64,000 nt of DNA. Source: Rickettsiella endosymbiont of Rhagonycha lignosa. GTDB lineage: Bacteria > Pseudomonadota > Gammaproteobacteria > Diplorickettsiales > Diplorickettsiaceae. How positions within the stretch are numbered: the first letter of the stretch is position 1; each line of letters starts with the position of its first letter. The position numbers and the translations under genes are program-made. The notes beneath the pieces are model-generated. The model ran no database searches. It saw nothing but the letters and a program-made list of their open reading frames with translations, and was not told the origin of the DNA. Shown piece after piece: positions 44,947-54,639 of this stretch. The stretch covers positions 62,001-126,000 of the forward strand of contig NZ_OZ035011.1 in NCBI RefSeq assembly GCF_964031165.1, written 5' to 3'.

Positions 44947-46296
44947 ATGTTTACACACGAAAAACTTGAGTATTTATTAAAACAATACCCCACATCGGCT
45001 AGGTTTTGGGTTGCCTATAGTGGAGGGTTGGATTCGCAAGTTTTACTCCATGCATTAAGTCGCATGTTCCCTAAACAACGTTTACGGGCTATCCATGTCA
45101 ATCATGGTTGGCATGCTGATTCAATTAAATGGGCTAATATTTGTCGAGATAACTGTGAAAAATTAGGTATTTATTGCAATATTGTTCCCATAGATGCCTG
45201 TCCTAAATTTGGTGAGAGCCTAGAAGCATACGCCCGAGTGGCACGGTATGGGGCCATAGCCAAACTAATTCCCAAAGGAGATTATTTATTAACAGCGCAT
45301 CACCGCAATGATCAAGCAGAAACTTTTTTATTACAAATGTTACGAGGGGCAGGTCTAAAAGGCTTAATGAGCATGCCATTTTGTCAGGTATTTTCAAAAG
45401 CCTATCTAATACGACCTTTGCTAGATTTTACTCGTTCAGAGCTTTATGAGTATGCTCATGTGCATCAATTAACTTGGATCGAAGATGATAGTAATATGGA
45501 TTTACGCTTTAATCGTAACTATATTCGTCATCAAGTGTTGCCACTTATTCAGCAACGTTGGCCTCAGGCTGACAAAACTATCGCAAGAGCTGCTGCAAAT
45601 TTAGCTGAAGCCCATTCACTGCTTGATGAAATAGCCTACCAGGATTGGTGTATGGTTCAAGGATCTGCACCGAATATGATAATTATTTCTTGCTTAAAGA
45701 AGCTAAGTGCTAAACGGCGAACTAATGTTTTACGTTATTGGTTAAGGCAGTTACATTGCGCTTTACCTAGTCAGAAACAATTACAGCAAATTGAATTTTT
45801 ATTAGAGAGTAGAATGGATGCATCTCCGCAAGTTAATTGGGGAGATATACAATTACGTCGTTACAGAGATTATATGTATGTTCTTAATTTGGTAGAAAAT
45901 GAAAAAATTTTTAAAAGAGGTTTGATTACATGGAAGTTGGGTCAGACAATTACATTGCCTACATTGGATCAATTGACAACAAAGCAGGTTTTTGGCGCAG
46001 GATTGAACTATTCATTACTAAATGAACGGCAAGTCGATGTGACTTTTCGCCAAGGAGGAGAAAGATTTTATGCAAGCAATCGTCAAGGTTCTCATCCTTT
46101 AAAAAAATTATTTCAAGAATGGGGCACCCCTCCATGGCAGCGCAATAAGGTCCCGCTCATTTACTATCAAAAGGAACTAATTGCTGTGGCTGGCTATGAT
46201 GTAGATCCTCGTTTTGCAGCAAAGGAAAATGAGTTAGGTCTTGTTATTGAACTTATTCCAAATTTTTCCAGTAATAATCGATTTCTAACCAATTGA
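44947..46296 (+). CDS. tilS: tRNA(Ile)-lysidine synthetase
   Basis: TilS changes C34 of the CAU-anticodon tRNA(Ile) to lysidine so that it reads AUA; it is essential. The PP-loop appears as VAYSGGLDSQVLLHAL near the N-terminus, followed by AIHVNHGWHADS, LTAHHRNDQAETFLL and WIEDDSNMDLRFNRNYIR, all family motifs, and a C-terminal TilS domain with the GGERF segment. The frame reaches TTG 44932, but ATG 44947 fits the family better: 449 residues. It is tail-to-tail with the protease gene, 10 bases apart. Confidence 0.94.
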   Translation: MFTHEKLEYLLKQYPTSARFWVAYSGGLDSQVLLHALSRMFPKQRLRAIHVNHGWHADSIKWANICRDNCEKLGIYCNIVPIDACPKFGESLEAYARVARYGAIAKLIPKGDYLLTAHHRNDQAETFLLQMLRGAGLKGLMSMPFCQVFSKAYLIRPLLDFTRSELYEYAHVHQLTWIEDDSNMDLRFNRNYIRHQVLPLIQQRWPQADKTIARAAANLAEAHSLLDEIAYQDWCMVQGSAPNMIIISCLKKLSAKRRTNVLRYWLRQLHCALPSQKQLQQIEFLLESRMDASPQVNWGDIQLRRYRDYMYVLNLVENEKIFKRGLITWKLGQTITLPTLDQLTTKQVFGAGLNYSLLNERQVDVTFRQGGERFYASNRQGSHPLKKLFQEWGTPPWQRNKVPLIYYQKELIAVAGYDVDPRFAAKENELGLVIELIPNFSSNNRFLTN

Positions 46297-46306
46297 TTAG
46301 AGCCTT

Positions 46307-47659
46307 TTATTTAATCACCACGAATCTAATGCCGCCCCGCGATAATACGTTAACTAAAAGTTCTTGTTTACTATGTTTAGCGACCTCTTGGAGCTGAGCA
46401 ACATTAGTTACATCGACTTGATTCGCAGATATTATGACGTCTCCAGGTCGGATACCCGCATGCCAGGCCATACTATCTTCATCTGTATCAACGACTTCTA
46501 CTCCAATCAAATGACCTTGGCCAGTAATAGTTTGACTGAAATCACGTAATACTAATCCATACAGAAACGGATTATCATGTTCAGCTATTTTTTTATAATC
46601 TTTAGGATCAGTTAGGGTTATTACTGTATTGATGGTTTTCCCTTTGCGTAATAGTTTAATATTAACTTTATCTCCGACTCTTAACATACCGACGATATTT
46701 TTTACTTGCCCGCCATTATGGATGGGTATGCTGTTAATCGATTGAATAATATCACCGGTTTGAATTCCTGCAGTTTGGGCTGGTGAGTAGTTAGGCACCT
46801 GGGAGACTAATGCTCCGTTAGTCTCTGTGGAAATATGCAGCGCGGTTGTAAGTGCAGGTGTCAAATCTTGGACTAGCACACCCATTAATCCCCGTTTTAC
46901 TGAACCATATTCAGCTAATTGTTTCATAACACCGTGCGCCATATTAACAGGAATAGCAAAACCAATACCTATGTTTCCTGCATTGGAGCCGGGTGCCAAT
47001 ATAGCTGTGTTGATTCCCATTAATTGTCCTTGTAAATTAATCAAAGCACCACCAGAATTACCTGGATTAATAGGAGCATCGGTCTGAATAAAATTCTCAA
47101 AACCTTCTATCCCCAATCCAGTACGCTGTAATGCGCTGACAATACCTGAAGTGACTGTTTGATTAAGTCCAAAAGGATTTCCTATAGCAGCTACAAAATC
47201 ACCTACTTTTAGGTTATCCGAATTACCCAGAGGAATAGCAGTTAAATGATCAGGTGTAATGGTAAGTAAAGCAATATCAGAAGCAGGGTCTGAACCTTTT
47301 AGCGTCGCTTTAAAAACGCGACCATCACTTAAAGTGACTGTAATGGTTTTAGCTTCATGAATAACATGTGCGTTAGTTAAAATATAGCCTGCTTTAGCAT
47401 CTACAATGACGCCTGAACCCATGCTTTCAAAATGGCGTGGATAAGGATGTCCAGGTACAGGAGGTGGTAATTGATTGAGTGGAATATCGCCCTGAACAGA
47501 AACATTCACCACAGCCGGTAAAATAGGCTGTAACATTTGAGAGATACTATCTTTGTTTATTTGATGAGCTAAGCTAAAAGGCCAGCCGGCGTAGCTTAAA
47601 GGGCAAAAACCGATCACGAGTAAGGAACTGAGTAATAATTGGTATAATATTTTTTTCAT
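46307..47659 (-). CDS. Periplasmic Do-type serine protease/chaperone (DegP/DegQ)
   Basis: This HtrA-family protease degrades or refolds damaged envelope proteins. A signal peptide (ends near PLSYA) is followed by a trypsin-like domain with His in TNAHVI, Asp in SDIALLTI and Ser in GNSGGAL, then two PDZ domains (about residues 255-345 and 355-450; RGLMGVLVQDL starts the first). At 450 residues it fits DegQ slightly better than DegP, but the choice is not secure, so no symbol is given. Transcription is likely from its own promoter in the gap shared with coq7. Confidence 0.93.
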   Translation of the reverse strand: MKKILYQLLLSSLLVIGFCPLSYAGWPFSLAHQINKDSISQMLQPILPAVVNVSVQGDIPLNQLPPPVPGHPYPRHFESMGSGVIVDAKAGYILTNAHVIHEAKTITVTLSDGRVFKATLKGSDPASDIALLTITPDHLTAIPLGNSDNLKVGDFVAAIGNPFGLNQTVTSGIVSALQRTGLGIEGFENFIQTDAPINPGNSGGALINLQGQLMGINTAILAPGSNAGNIGIGFAIPVNMAHGVMKQLAEYGSVKRGLMGVLVQDLTPALTTALHISTETNGALVSQVPNYSPAQTAGIQTGDIIQSINSIPIHNGGQVKNIVGMLRVGDKVNIKLLRKGKTINTVITLTDPKDYKKIAEHDNPFLYGLVLRDFSQTITGQGHLIGVEVVDTDEDSMAWHAGIRPGDVIISANQVDVTNVAQLQEVAKHSKQELLVNVLSRGGIRFVVIK

Positions 47660-47753
47660 AGATGTATGAGATCAAATTAACAGCTTGTTAAGCTTAACGT
47701 ATTTTTTGGTTTTGTTGCAATTATTGAGTATTATACACTCTAAAGGTTATTAA

Positions 47754-48395
47754 ATGCGCTATTATTCTCTCTGGGATCAGTTAATTATTCATATCGATGA
47801 AGCATTATCTTCCATACAGCCGCTTTCTGCTTCTACTCGCCCCAGTCCGGCCGAAATTTTGACAACGCAAGATAGCAGTTTAAATAAAAAGGAACGTCAG
47901 CTTTCAGGTGGTTTAATGCGAATAAACCATGTGGGTGAAGTTTGCGCCCAAGCGCTATATACCGGTCAAGCGATTACTGCTCGCTGCAAAGATACTAAAG
48001 AAAAATTAAAAAAAGCTGCGAAAGAAGAGGTCGATCACCTTAATTGGTGCCAGCATCGTATTCACCAATTAGATACCCACGTTAGCTATTTGAATCCCAT
48101 TTGGTATATAAGTTCTTTATTAATAGGTTTGACTGCCGGTTTAGGGGGAGATAAGGTGAGCTTAGGTTTTTTGGCTGAGACAGAACATCAAGTAGAAAGG
48201 CATTTGCATAAGCATTTGAATAAATTGCCTTTACAGGATAAAAAAAGTCGTGCAATTGTGGAGCAAATGCGTAAAGAGGAACTGGAGCATGCTCTAACAG
48301 CTGAAGGTGCTGGGGCTATTCCTTTACCATTAGTAATTCAATGGGGCATGCAAGGCTTAGCTAAATTTATGTCTATAGTTGCTTATCGAATTTGA
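47754..48395 (+). CDS. coq7: Demethoxyubiquinone hydroxylase
   Basis: Coq7 hydroxylates demethoxyubiquinone, the penultimate step of ubiquinone synthesis, using a di-iron centre. The 213-residue protein has the carboxylate/His ligands in RINHVGEVCAQALYTGQ, KEEVDHLNWC, AETEHQVERHL and EELEHALTAE, the expected four-helix ferritin-like pattern. The N-terminal stretch of about 45 residues is longer than in eukaryotic Coq7 but usual for bacteria. mscS starts near its stop. Confidence 0.94.
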   Translation: MRYYSLWDQLIIHIDEALSSIQPLSASTRPSPAEILTTQDSSLNKKERQLSGGLMRINHVGEVCAQALYTGQAITARCKDTKEKLKKAAKEEVDHLNWCQHRIHQLDTHVSYLNPIWYISSLLIGLTAGLGGDKVSLGFLAETEHQVERHLHKHLNKLPLQDKKSRAIVEQMRKEELEHALTAEGAGAIPLPLVIQWGMQGLAKFMSIVAYRI

Positions 48396-48423
48396 CCACC
48401 GTGTCAGAAAAAAGGTAAATTTT

Positions 48424-49512
48424 TTGCAAACATTATTTAAAACCTTACTACAATTTTGTATGCTGAAAGCATTAATTATCCTTACAATAACGGCTGTACT
48501 CTGTTTTTTATTGCCCATTGTCTATCAGAAATACCAACAACGTTTAGGCCGTAATTCCCATATTTTAAGCGTTGCATTACTAGAGTCTATTTATAGACCG
48601 TTATTGGTGTTGATTGCTATCATGGGCATACTTTATGCGTTAGAGTCACTATGTATAACTTGGCAAGGGATTAGCGCTGCTCAATTTCATTTAGTTCGGA
48701 ATTTAGCCTTTATAGGATTACTCGCTTGGTTTTTATGGCGGTTTGCTTCTTTTGCTGAAGAAGCTTTTCTCCAAGCCTATAAAAACAAAACTATTGATAA
48801 AACCCTAGTCCATGCAATGAGCCAGATCGCAAAATTCGCGATAATTATTTTAACTGCTTTATCCTTATTTCAAACTTTTGGTTTAAGTATTGCAGGAGCC
48901 TTAGCTTTTGGTGGCATGGGAGGGGTCGTTATAGGATTTGCCGCTAAAGATCTGCTCGCTAACTTATTTGGTAGCTTCATGCTTTTTTTAGATAGGCCTT
49001 TTGTGATAGGTGATCAAATTAGCTTACCTGCACTTAAAGTGGAAGGTACTGTAGAAGCAATAAGTTGGCGTGTTTGTAGAGTTCGAATGCCTGATTGTCG
49101 TCCTGTGTATATTCCTAATGCTTTATTTTCAAATTTAGTCGTAGAAAATCCATCAAGAAGAAAATATAGACGATTCTATTGTCAAATTAGTTTACGTTAC
49201 CAAGATTTAATGAAGGTTCCGGCTATATTAGAAGACATGCAAGCATTATTAAAAAAAAATACAGCGATTGATAAAAATAGACCTATAACCGTTAATCTTA
49301 ACGAATTAGGGAATACTTCTCTTAATTTAGTAGTGATAGCTTATACTAATATCATTAACAGCACAGACTTTTTAAAGATACAACAAGCCTTGTTTCTGGA
49401 GTTATTAGCATGTATTCAACAACATGGGGCAGAATGGTCTTTCCCAAGTCATAATGTATATTTAAATAAAGAAGCGGGTGAATTGATTAGCTCTCAAAAT
49501 AATAAACAATGA
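48424..49512 (+). CDS. MscS family mechanosensitive channel
   Basis: This is a pressure-relief or ion channel of the inner membrane. Four or more N-terminal membrane segments precede the pore helix ALAFGGMGGVVIGFAAKDLLAN and the LDRPFVIGDQI beta-domain of MscS proteins (about residues 165-260), with a C-terminal domain after. Start choice is uncertain: the frame opens at TTG 48379, a TTG at 48424 has AAGG 8 bases upstream, and ATG 48460 is also possible. I use 48424, giving 362 residues. It overlaps the next gene by ATGA at 49509-49512. Confidence 0.85.
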   Translation: MQTLFKTLLQFCMLKALIILTITAVLCFLLPIVYQKYQQRLGRNSHILSVALLESIYRPLLVLIAIMGILYALESLCITWQGISAAQFHLVRNLAFIGLLAWFLWRFASFAEEAFLQAYKNKTIDKTLVHAMSQIAKFAIIILTALSLFQTFGLSIAGALAFGGMGGVVIGFAAKDLLANLFGSFMLFLDRPFVIGDQISLPALKVEGTVEAISWRVCRVRMPDCRPVYIPNALFSNLVVENPSRRKYRRFYCQISLRYQDLMKVPAILEDMQALLKKNTAIDKNRPITVNLNELGNTSLNLVVIAYTNIINSTDFLKIQQALFLELLACIQQHGAEWSFPSHNVYLNKEAGELISSQNNKQ

Positions 49513-50366
49513 AATTAAAACTTAGCATTATAGGTTGTGGACGTTTAGGTAAAACTTTAGGGGCTCTACTTGTTGGTACAAAGCTTGTTTCTATTCAGGA
49601 TATCGTTAATTTAAGTAGAGTTAGTAGTGCAAAGGCTGTTGCTTTTCTAGGGCAAGGTAGAGTTTGTTCGACGTTTAAACAACTAAAACATGCTGATATC
49701 TATTTAATTGCTACACCGGATGATCGTATTGAATTTATAGCCCAACAAATAACTTCGCAAGGCGCATTAAAGCCAGGGGACGTGGTTTTTCATTGTAGTG
49801 GGTTGTTATCCTCTGAATGCCTGAATTCCGTTGCGAGTTTAGGTTGTTATGTAGCTAGTTTACATCCAGTTTTAAGTTTTTCTGAGCTGATGCTGGATAT
49901 AAAAAACTTTAGCGGAACGCATTGTGCATTTGAAGGCAATGTTAAAGCCTTAGAACGATTGTTACCATTACTTAATGCAATAGAGGCAAAGATATTTTCA
50001 ATCGAAAAAAAAGATAAGCCGCTTTATCATACTGCCAGCATATTGGCATCTAATTATTTGATTACCTTATCGGCTATGGCTAAGGATTGTTACTCTAAAG
50101 CTGGTTTAAATGATGCATTAGCTGAAAATCTTACATTAGGACTCATGTCTCAAGCCTTAGGAAAAGTACAAAGGTTGAAGCCTAAAGAAGCATTGACAGG
50201 GCCTTTGCAACGAGCGGATATAGAGACTCTAAAAAAACATTTATCTGCGTTGAAATCTTTTCCCGAATTAGAATATATATATAAAAGTTTGGGTAAAGCT
50301 ACCTTAGCATTGACTAGGCACGAAGAAAGCCTAAAAAGATCATTAACGCAGATTTTTAATAGTTAA
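49509..50366 (+). CDS. Rossmann-fold and DUF2520 domain protein
   Basis: This 285-residue protein resembles an NAD(P)-dependent dehydrogenase. Residues 1-120 are a Rossmann domain with the dinucleotide loop IIGCGRLGKTLGALL, and residues about 135-265 are the DUF2520 all-helical domain (SLHPVLSF, HTASILASNYLITL). The arrangement is like ProC/ketopantoate reductase-type enzymes. A ketopantoate-reductase-like role would fit the panB/panC/coaBC genes, because panE is not seen here, but nothing in the sequence proves it. It is coupled to mscS. Confidence 0.82.
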   Translation: MKLKLSIIGCGRLGKTLGALLVGTKLVSIQDIVNLSRVSSAKAVAFLGQGRVCSTFKQLKHADIYLIATPDDRIEFIAQQITSQGALKPGDVVFHCSGLLSSECLNSVASLGCYVASLHPVLSFSELMLDIKNFSGTHCAFEGNVKALERLLPLLNAIEAKIFSIEKKDKPLYHTASILASNYLITLSAMAKDCYSKAGLNDALAENLTLGLMSQALGKVQRLKPKEALTGPLQRADIETLKKHLSALKSFPELEYIYKSLGKATLALTRHEESLKRSLTQIFNS

Positions 50367-50375
50367 TTGAGAACT

Positions 50376-50651
50376 TTAGGCAGCAGTAGGTGTTAATTTA
50401 CGAATTCTAGCTAATAAACGACTTTTATGTCTAGCTGCTTTGTTTTTATGAATAAAACCTTTATCTGCCATACGATCAATTACAGGCAGAGCGATTTGGT
50501 AGGCTGCATCAGCTTCTGGCGCTTTTCCACTCTCAATAGCAACAACAACACGTTTAATATATGTCCGCATCATAGAGCGATAGCTAGTATTATGCTGGCG
50601 GTGTTTTTCTGCTTGTCGTACACGTTTTTTTGCTTGTTTTGTATTGGCCAA
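50376..50651 (-). CDS. rpsT: 30S ribosomal protein S20
   Basis: S20 binds 16S rRNA early in 30S assembly. The 91-residue protein begins [13 protein letters not shown] and is Lys/Arg-rich with a [15 protein letters not shown] end, as in the family. The start codon is TTG at 50651, preceded by AGGAGG at 7 bases. The E. coli gene also starts with UUG, where the weak start allows autogenous repression by S20, so the same control is likely here. It is convergent with the DUF2520 gene. Confidence 0.97.
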   Translation of the reverse strand: MANTKQAKKRVRQAEKHRQHNTSYRSMMRTYIKRVVVAIESGKAPEADAAYQIALPVIDRMADKGFIHKNKAARHKSRLLARIRKLTPTAA

Positions 50652-50751
50652 TGGACAACCTCCTGAATTAACAACAAACGAACTTACAATAATAGAATTA
50701 ATGTAAGTCGAGTAAAATAGGCGCCAATCATGCCCTTATAGAGGTTATTTG

Positions 50752-52932
50752 TCAATCCAGAGAAGAGTTATTATCATTTATTTCCAAGGAATCTTCTGTA
50801 TCGTGAGTTTTGTTGGAATTTGTTTTTGAAAAGTCTTGATCCGAAGGATTTTTGTTAGATCTATCTGACTGTGCATCTTGATTTTTATCAGACTTAACAG
50901 GAGGGACATCATCTTCAATTTCGTTGATATCTTCATCGTCTTCCTCATCTTCGGCTTCTGTTTTTTTAACTTTGGGTGGAGTTGAAGTATCTGTTTGTGG
51001 AGAATTTGATAGATTTTTAGATTCGTCTAACGAGTTATTCGATTTTTTTTCAGGGGCAATTACTGGAAGAACTTGCGGAATAGTTATCGTTGGTATGGGC
51101 GAAGGCGGGATTAAGTAATAATCTAAAAGCTTACGAGCAATTTGAGGGGCTGGCGTAACGCTATTCTGGATAACAATAGCAAGAGCAATAGAAGGTTTTT
51201 CAACTGGGGCAAAAGCAATAAATAATGAATTATCACGCAGCTTGGCAGCGACTGTCTTGGTATCATAACGTTCATCGTTTTTTAAACTATATACTTGCGC
51301 AGTTCCAGTTTTGCCTGCCAAGGTATAGGGAACACCTGGAAAAAAGCGTTCGGCCGTTCCTCCTGGTGCATTAACAACATGTTGCATAGCGGTACGGATA
51401 AAGCTCAAAATATCTTGAGGTAAATTAATGGGCTCTAAACGTTGTGGTTTAATAAGCTCTACCGCTCCATCATTCTTGCGCCAGCTTAATACCACATGGG
51501 GTTTCCAACGTTCTCCCCATTCTGCAAGTGCGCTGACTGCGAATGCTAACTGTATAGGCGTCACTAATAGAAAACCTTGGCCAATGCCGCAATTCAACGT
51601 GTCTCCGCCATACCAGGGTGTGTTATAGGATTTTTCTTTCCATTGAGGATTAGGCAAAATTCCACTGCTTTCATCAGGCAGATCGATACCTGTTGGGCTT
51701 CCAAATCCAAATCGTTTTAAGCTAGTGTAAATCCGATGTATTCCCATACGAAGGCTCAGATTATAAAAATAAATATCAGAAGAGACAGTCAATGCTTTAA
51801 GTAAATTGACATCACCATAAGCATGACGACGGAAGTTATGATAGATCCTTCCTTTTCCGTTTATTTGAAATTCTCCTGTATCATGAATGCTAAAGGTGGG
51901 AGTAACCACATTTTCAAGGAGAGCGCCCGTGCTGATGAAAGGTTTGATGGTTGAGCCAGGGTGATAAGCGCCACGTAAGGCGCGATTAAAGAGAGGGGTA
52001 CCCGGTTCGTTTTGTAATATTTCGTAATCATGCTGCCGAATCCCACTTACAAATAGATTGGGGTCAAAAGATGGATTGCTGACAAAAGCTAGAACTTCAC
52101 CATTCCGAGGGTCTAAGGCTACTATAGCTCCTTTTTGGCTACCTAAAGCTTGTTGCGCAAGTTTTTGCAAACTACTATCGATAGTTAAAGTAATACTTCT
52201 GCCTGCTATAGGTCGGGTTTGTTTTAGTACACGTATAATTTGACCATGCACATTTGTTTCTACCTGCTGATAGCCGACTGTACCATGAAGTTGGGCTTCA
52301 TAATATTTTTCTACGCCTGTTTTACCAATGAAATTACTTGCACTGTAATTGACCGGATCTACATTTTGCAGTTCTTTTTCATTAATTCTCCCCATATAAC
52401 CCACTATCGCTGCAAAAGGGGTACCCTGAGGGTAATAACGTATCATTTGCGCTTGAATTGCTACTCCCGGAAAGTGATATCTTTCAAGCGCAAATTTAGC
52501 GACTTCTTCTTCATTTAATTTTAAGCGTATTGGGACAGGTTCAAAACGGTGATGTAAGCGTCGTTGACGGTTAAACTGTTTTAAATCCTCAGCATCTATT
52601 TTTATGAAAGCGCTTAATTGTTGGATAGTAGCATCTATATTTTTTACTAAATCAGGCGTAATAACAAGATTAAAAATAGGTTTATTTTCTGCCAGTAAGA
52701 CGCCATTTCTATCATAAATTAAGCCGCGATTAGGCTCGATCGGCACTAGACCTAGCTGATTTTGACGGGCTAAGGTGGTATAAAGCTTATGCTGAAAAAC
52801 TTGTAAATAAATTAGCCGACCCAGTAACAAAATACTTAGAAAAGATATACCGATAAGGATAGCGATAGCCCTACGCTTAAACAATTTATGCTCTTGATGA
52901 GTATTTTTAAATGTATTAATTGGCTTGAGCAT
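50752..52932 (-). CDS. mrdA: Penicillin-binding protein 2 with an acidic C-terminal tail
   Basis: PBP2 is the transpeptidase for lateral wall growth in rod-shaped cells. Membrane anchor at about residues 23-45; pedestal/dimerisation domain with YYPQGTPFAAIVGYMGRI; transpeptidase with SxxK in HPGSTIKPF, SxN as SSD in TVSSDIYFY, and KTG in AGKTGTAQ. Residues about 620-726 form a tail not found in typical PBP2, rich in Asp, Glu, Ser and Asn (EAEDEEDDEDINEIEDD), likely disordered and periplasmic. rodA is not adjacent. Confidence 0.93.
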   Translation of the reverse strand: MLKPINTFKNTHQEHKLFKRRAIAILIGISFLSILLLGRLIYLQVFQHKLYTTLARQNQLGLVPIEPNRGLIYDRNGVLLAENKPIFNLVITPDLVKNIDATIQQLSAFIKIDAEDLKQFNRQRRLHHRFEPVPIRLKLNEEEVAKFALERYHFPGVAIQAQMIRYYPQGTPFAAIVGYMGRINEKELQNVDPVNYSASNFIGKTGVEKYYEAQLHGTVGYQQVETNVHGQIIRVLKQTRPIAGRSITLTIDSSLQKLAQQALGSQKGAIVALDPRNGEVLAFVSNPSFDPNLFVSGIRQHDYEILQNEPGTPLFNRALRGAYHPGSTIKPFISTGALLENVVTPTFSIHDTGEFQINGKGRIYHNFRRHAYGDVNLLKALTVSSDIYFYNLSLRMGIHRIYTSLKRFGFGSPTGIDLPDESSGILPNPQWKEKSYNTPWYGGDTLNCGIGQGFLLVTPIQLAFAVSALAEWGERWKPHVVLSWRKNDGAVELIKPQRLEPINLPQDILSFIRTAMQHVVNAPGGTAERFFPGVPYTLAGKTGTAQVYSLKNDERYDTKTVAAKLRDNSLFIAFAPVEKPSIALAIVIQNSVTPAPQIARKLLDYYLIPPSPIPTITIPQVLPVIAPEKKSNNSLDESKNLSNSPQTDTSTPPKVKKTEAEDEEDDEDINEIEDDVPPVKSDKNQDAQSDRSNKNPSDQDFSKTNSNKTHDTEDSLEINDNNSSLD

Positions 52933-52982
52933 AAAGTTGATCGTGCCTTATTTAATGCTGAATAACAGCATGGTCCTTGTTA

Positions 52983-53045
52983 TATACTCTTCACTATTGA
53001 ATTTTTGGCCTATGTTGCTATTCAAATTGTATTCCCTCTAAAGCA
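52983..53045 (+). repeat. TATACTC dispersed repeat, partial copy (copy 5)
   Basis: TATACTCTTCACTATTG and AATTTTTGGCCTATGTTGC align with the left half of the full copies. The right end has diverged; a possible far end is CAATTGAGTAAA at about 53092-53103. It lies in the gap between mrdA and hemL. Confidence 0.5.
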
Positions 53046-53196
53046 CAAATGTAGGCCTAATGATGACATTTTTGCTCTAATTTATCGTTTACAATTGAGT
53101 AAACTATCGCCAGATACAAAAAAGTATATTTTATCAAACATTTAATTTTTCTGAGTATATAAAAAACTAAAGGTTTAAGACAGGTCTAAGTTATAT

Positions 53197-54501
53197 ATGA
53201 TTTCTTCACATGAGTTATTTAGTAAAGCTAAGCAGTTTATCCCAGGAGGGGTTAATTCCCCGGTTCGTGCCTTTAATGCCGTGGGTGGCGATCCGATATT
53301 CTTTTCACATGGGAAAGGAGCTTACTTATTTGATGTTCAAGGTAAATCCTACATTGATTATGTAGGGTCCTGGGGTGCATTAGTCCTAGGACATGCTCCA
53401 GAAAAAATAGTGTTAGCTGTCGAGGAAGCTGCTAAACGAGGTTTGAGCTTCGGTGCTCCTACGTCTGCAGAAATTGACCTAGCAGAAAAAATTTCCAATT
53501 TAATGCCTAATTTAGCAAAAGTGCGTTTAATGAATTCAGGCACCGAAGCGACCATGACTGCAATACGCCTTGCTCGAGGTTTTACTGGCAGGGATAAAAT
53601 TCTAAAATTTAATGGCTGTTATCATGGCCATGTTGACGCATTGTTGGTAAAAGCGGGTTCCGGATTGGCCAGTTTTGGTATCCCAGATAGTGCAGGGGTA
53701 CCCAAAATAGTGGCTCAACAAACCTTGAGTGTTGACTTTAATAATCTCGAGCAAGTTACGCAAATGTTTATGCATTATGGTAAAGAAATTGCTGCAGTCA
53801 TCGTAGAGCCCATCGCAGCTAATATGAATTGTATTTTACCATTATCTGGTTTTTTAGAAGGCTTGCGTGAGTTATGTGATTATTATGGAAGTGTACTTAT
53901 TTTTGATGAAGTAATATCAGGATTTAGAGTCGCTTTAGGTGGTGCGCAAGAAATTTATCAGGTTAAACCCGATTTAACCACTCTTGGTAAAATTATTGGT
54001 GGTGGTTTACCAGTGGGTGCCTTAGGTGGTCGGGCTGAGATTATGGATTGCTTAGCCCCCGAAGGAAATGTTTATCAAGCGGGTACTTTATCTGGGAATC
54101 CAATTACGGTGGCAGCAGGCCTTGCTACTTTAGAGACAATCAGTCAAGCAGGATTTTATTCTGAATTAAATTTAATAAATGAAAAACTAATATCTGGATT
54201 ATTAGAACTTGCGAAAGACGCGAATATTAATTTTCAAGTACATCATGTTGGAGGCTTATTTGGTTTTCTTTTTAGCAAAGAGGCCGAAATTTATAATTAT
54301 CAACAAGTGAAATCAGCCGATCAATTACTTTTTAAAGAATTTTTCCACAGAATGTTAGCGGAAGGTATATATTTTTCACCTTCTGCTTTTGAGTCGGGTT
54401 TTATATCAAGCGTGCATGGAATGCAGGAAGTAGAGCTTACTTTAGTTGCGGCAGAAAAAGTATTTAGTAAGCTAAACGAGCAGAATTTAGTGCCTGCCTA
54501 A
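53197..54501 (+). CDS. hemL: Glutamate-1-semialdehyde 2,1-aminomutase
   Basis: HemL forms 5-aminolevulinate from glutamate-1-semialdehyde in the C5 route to haem. The 434-residue protein has the N-terminal FIPGGVNSPVRAF, GSWGALVLGHAP, NSGTEATMTAIRLARGFTGR (cofactor phosphate), FNGCYHGHVD, FDEVISGFRV and the PLP lysine in TLGKIIGGGLPVGA, as in all GSA aminomutases. Length is as in the family. Its upstream gap carries a repeat copy. Confidence 0.97.
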   Translation: MISSHELFSKAKQFIPGGVNSPVRAFNAVGGDPIFFSHGKGAYLFDVQGKSYIDYVGSWGALVLGHAPEKIVLAVEEAAKRGLSFGAPTSAEIDLAEKISNLMPNLAKVRLMNSGTEATMTAIRLARGFTGRDKILKFNGCYHGHVDALLVKAGSGLASFGIPDSAGVPKIVAQQTLSVDFNNLEQVTQMFMHYGKEIAAVIVEPIAANMNCILPLSGFLEGLRELCDYYGSVLIFDEVISGFRVALGGAQEIYQVKPDLTTLGKIIGGGLPVGALGGRAEIMDCLAPEGNVYQAGTLSGNPITVAAGLATLETISQAGFYSELNLINEKLISGLLELAKDANINFQVHHVGGLFGFLFSKEAEIYNYQQVKSADQLLFKEFFHRMLAEGIYFSPSAFESGFISSVHGMQEVELTLVAAEKVFSKLNEQNLVPA

Positions 54502-54639
54502 TTAGATTAATTTCTCAGTTAACAATGATTAGTTTATAAAAAATTATCTCTTTATTTTTTGCTCTTAGCGTAATTTTAAATAAATATTTTGTATTTGATT
54601 TAAAATTTCAAATATTGTATATAAATTAAAAATAATTTA

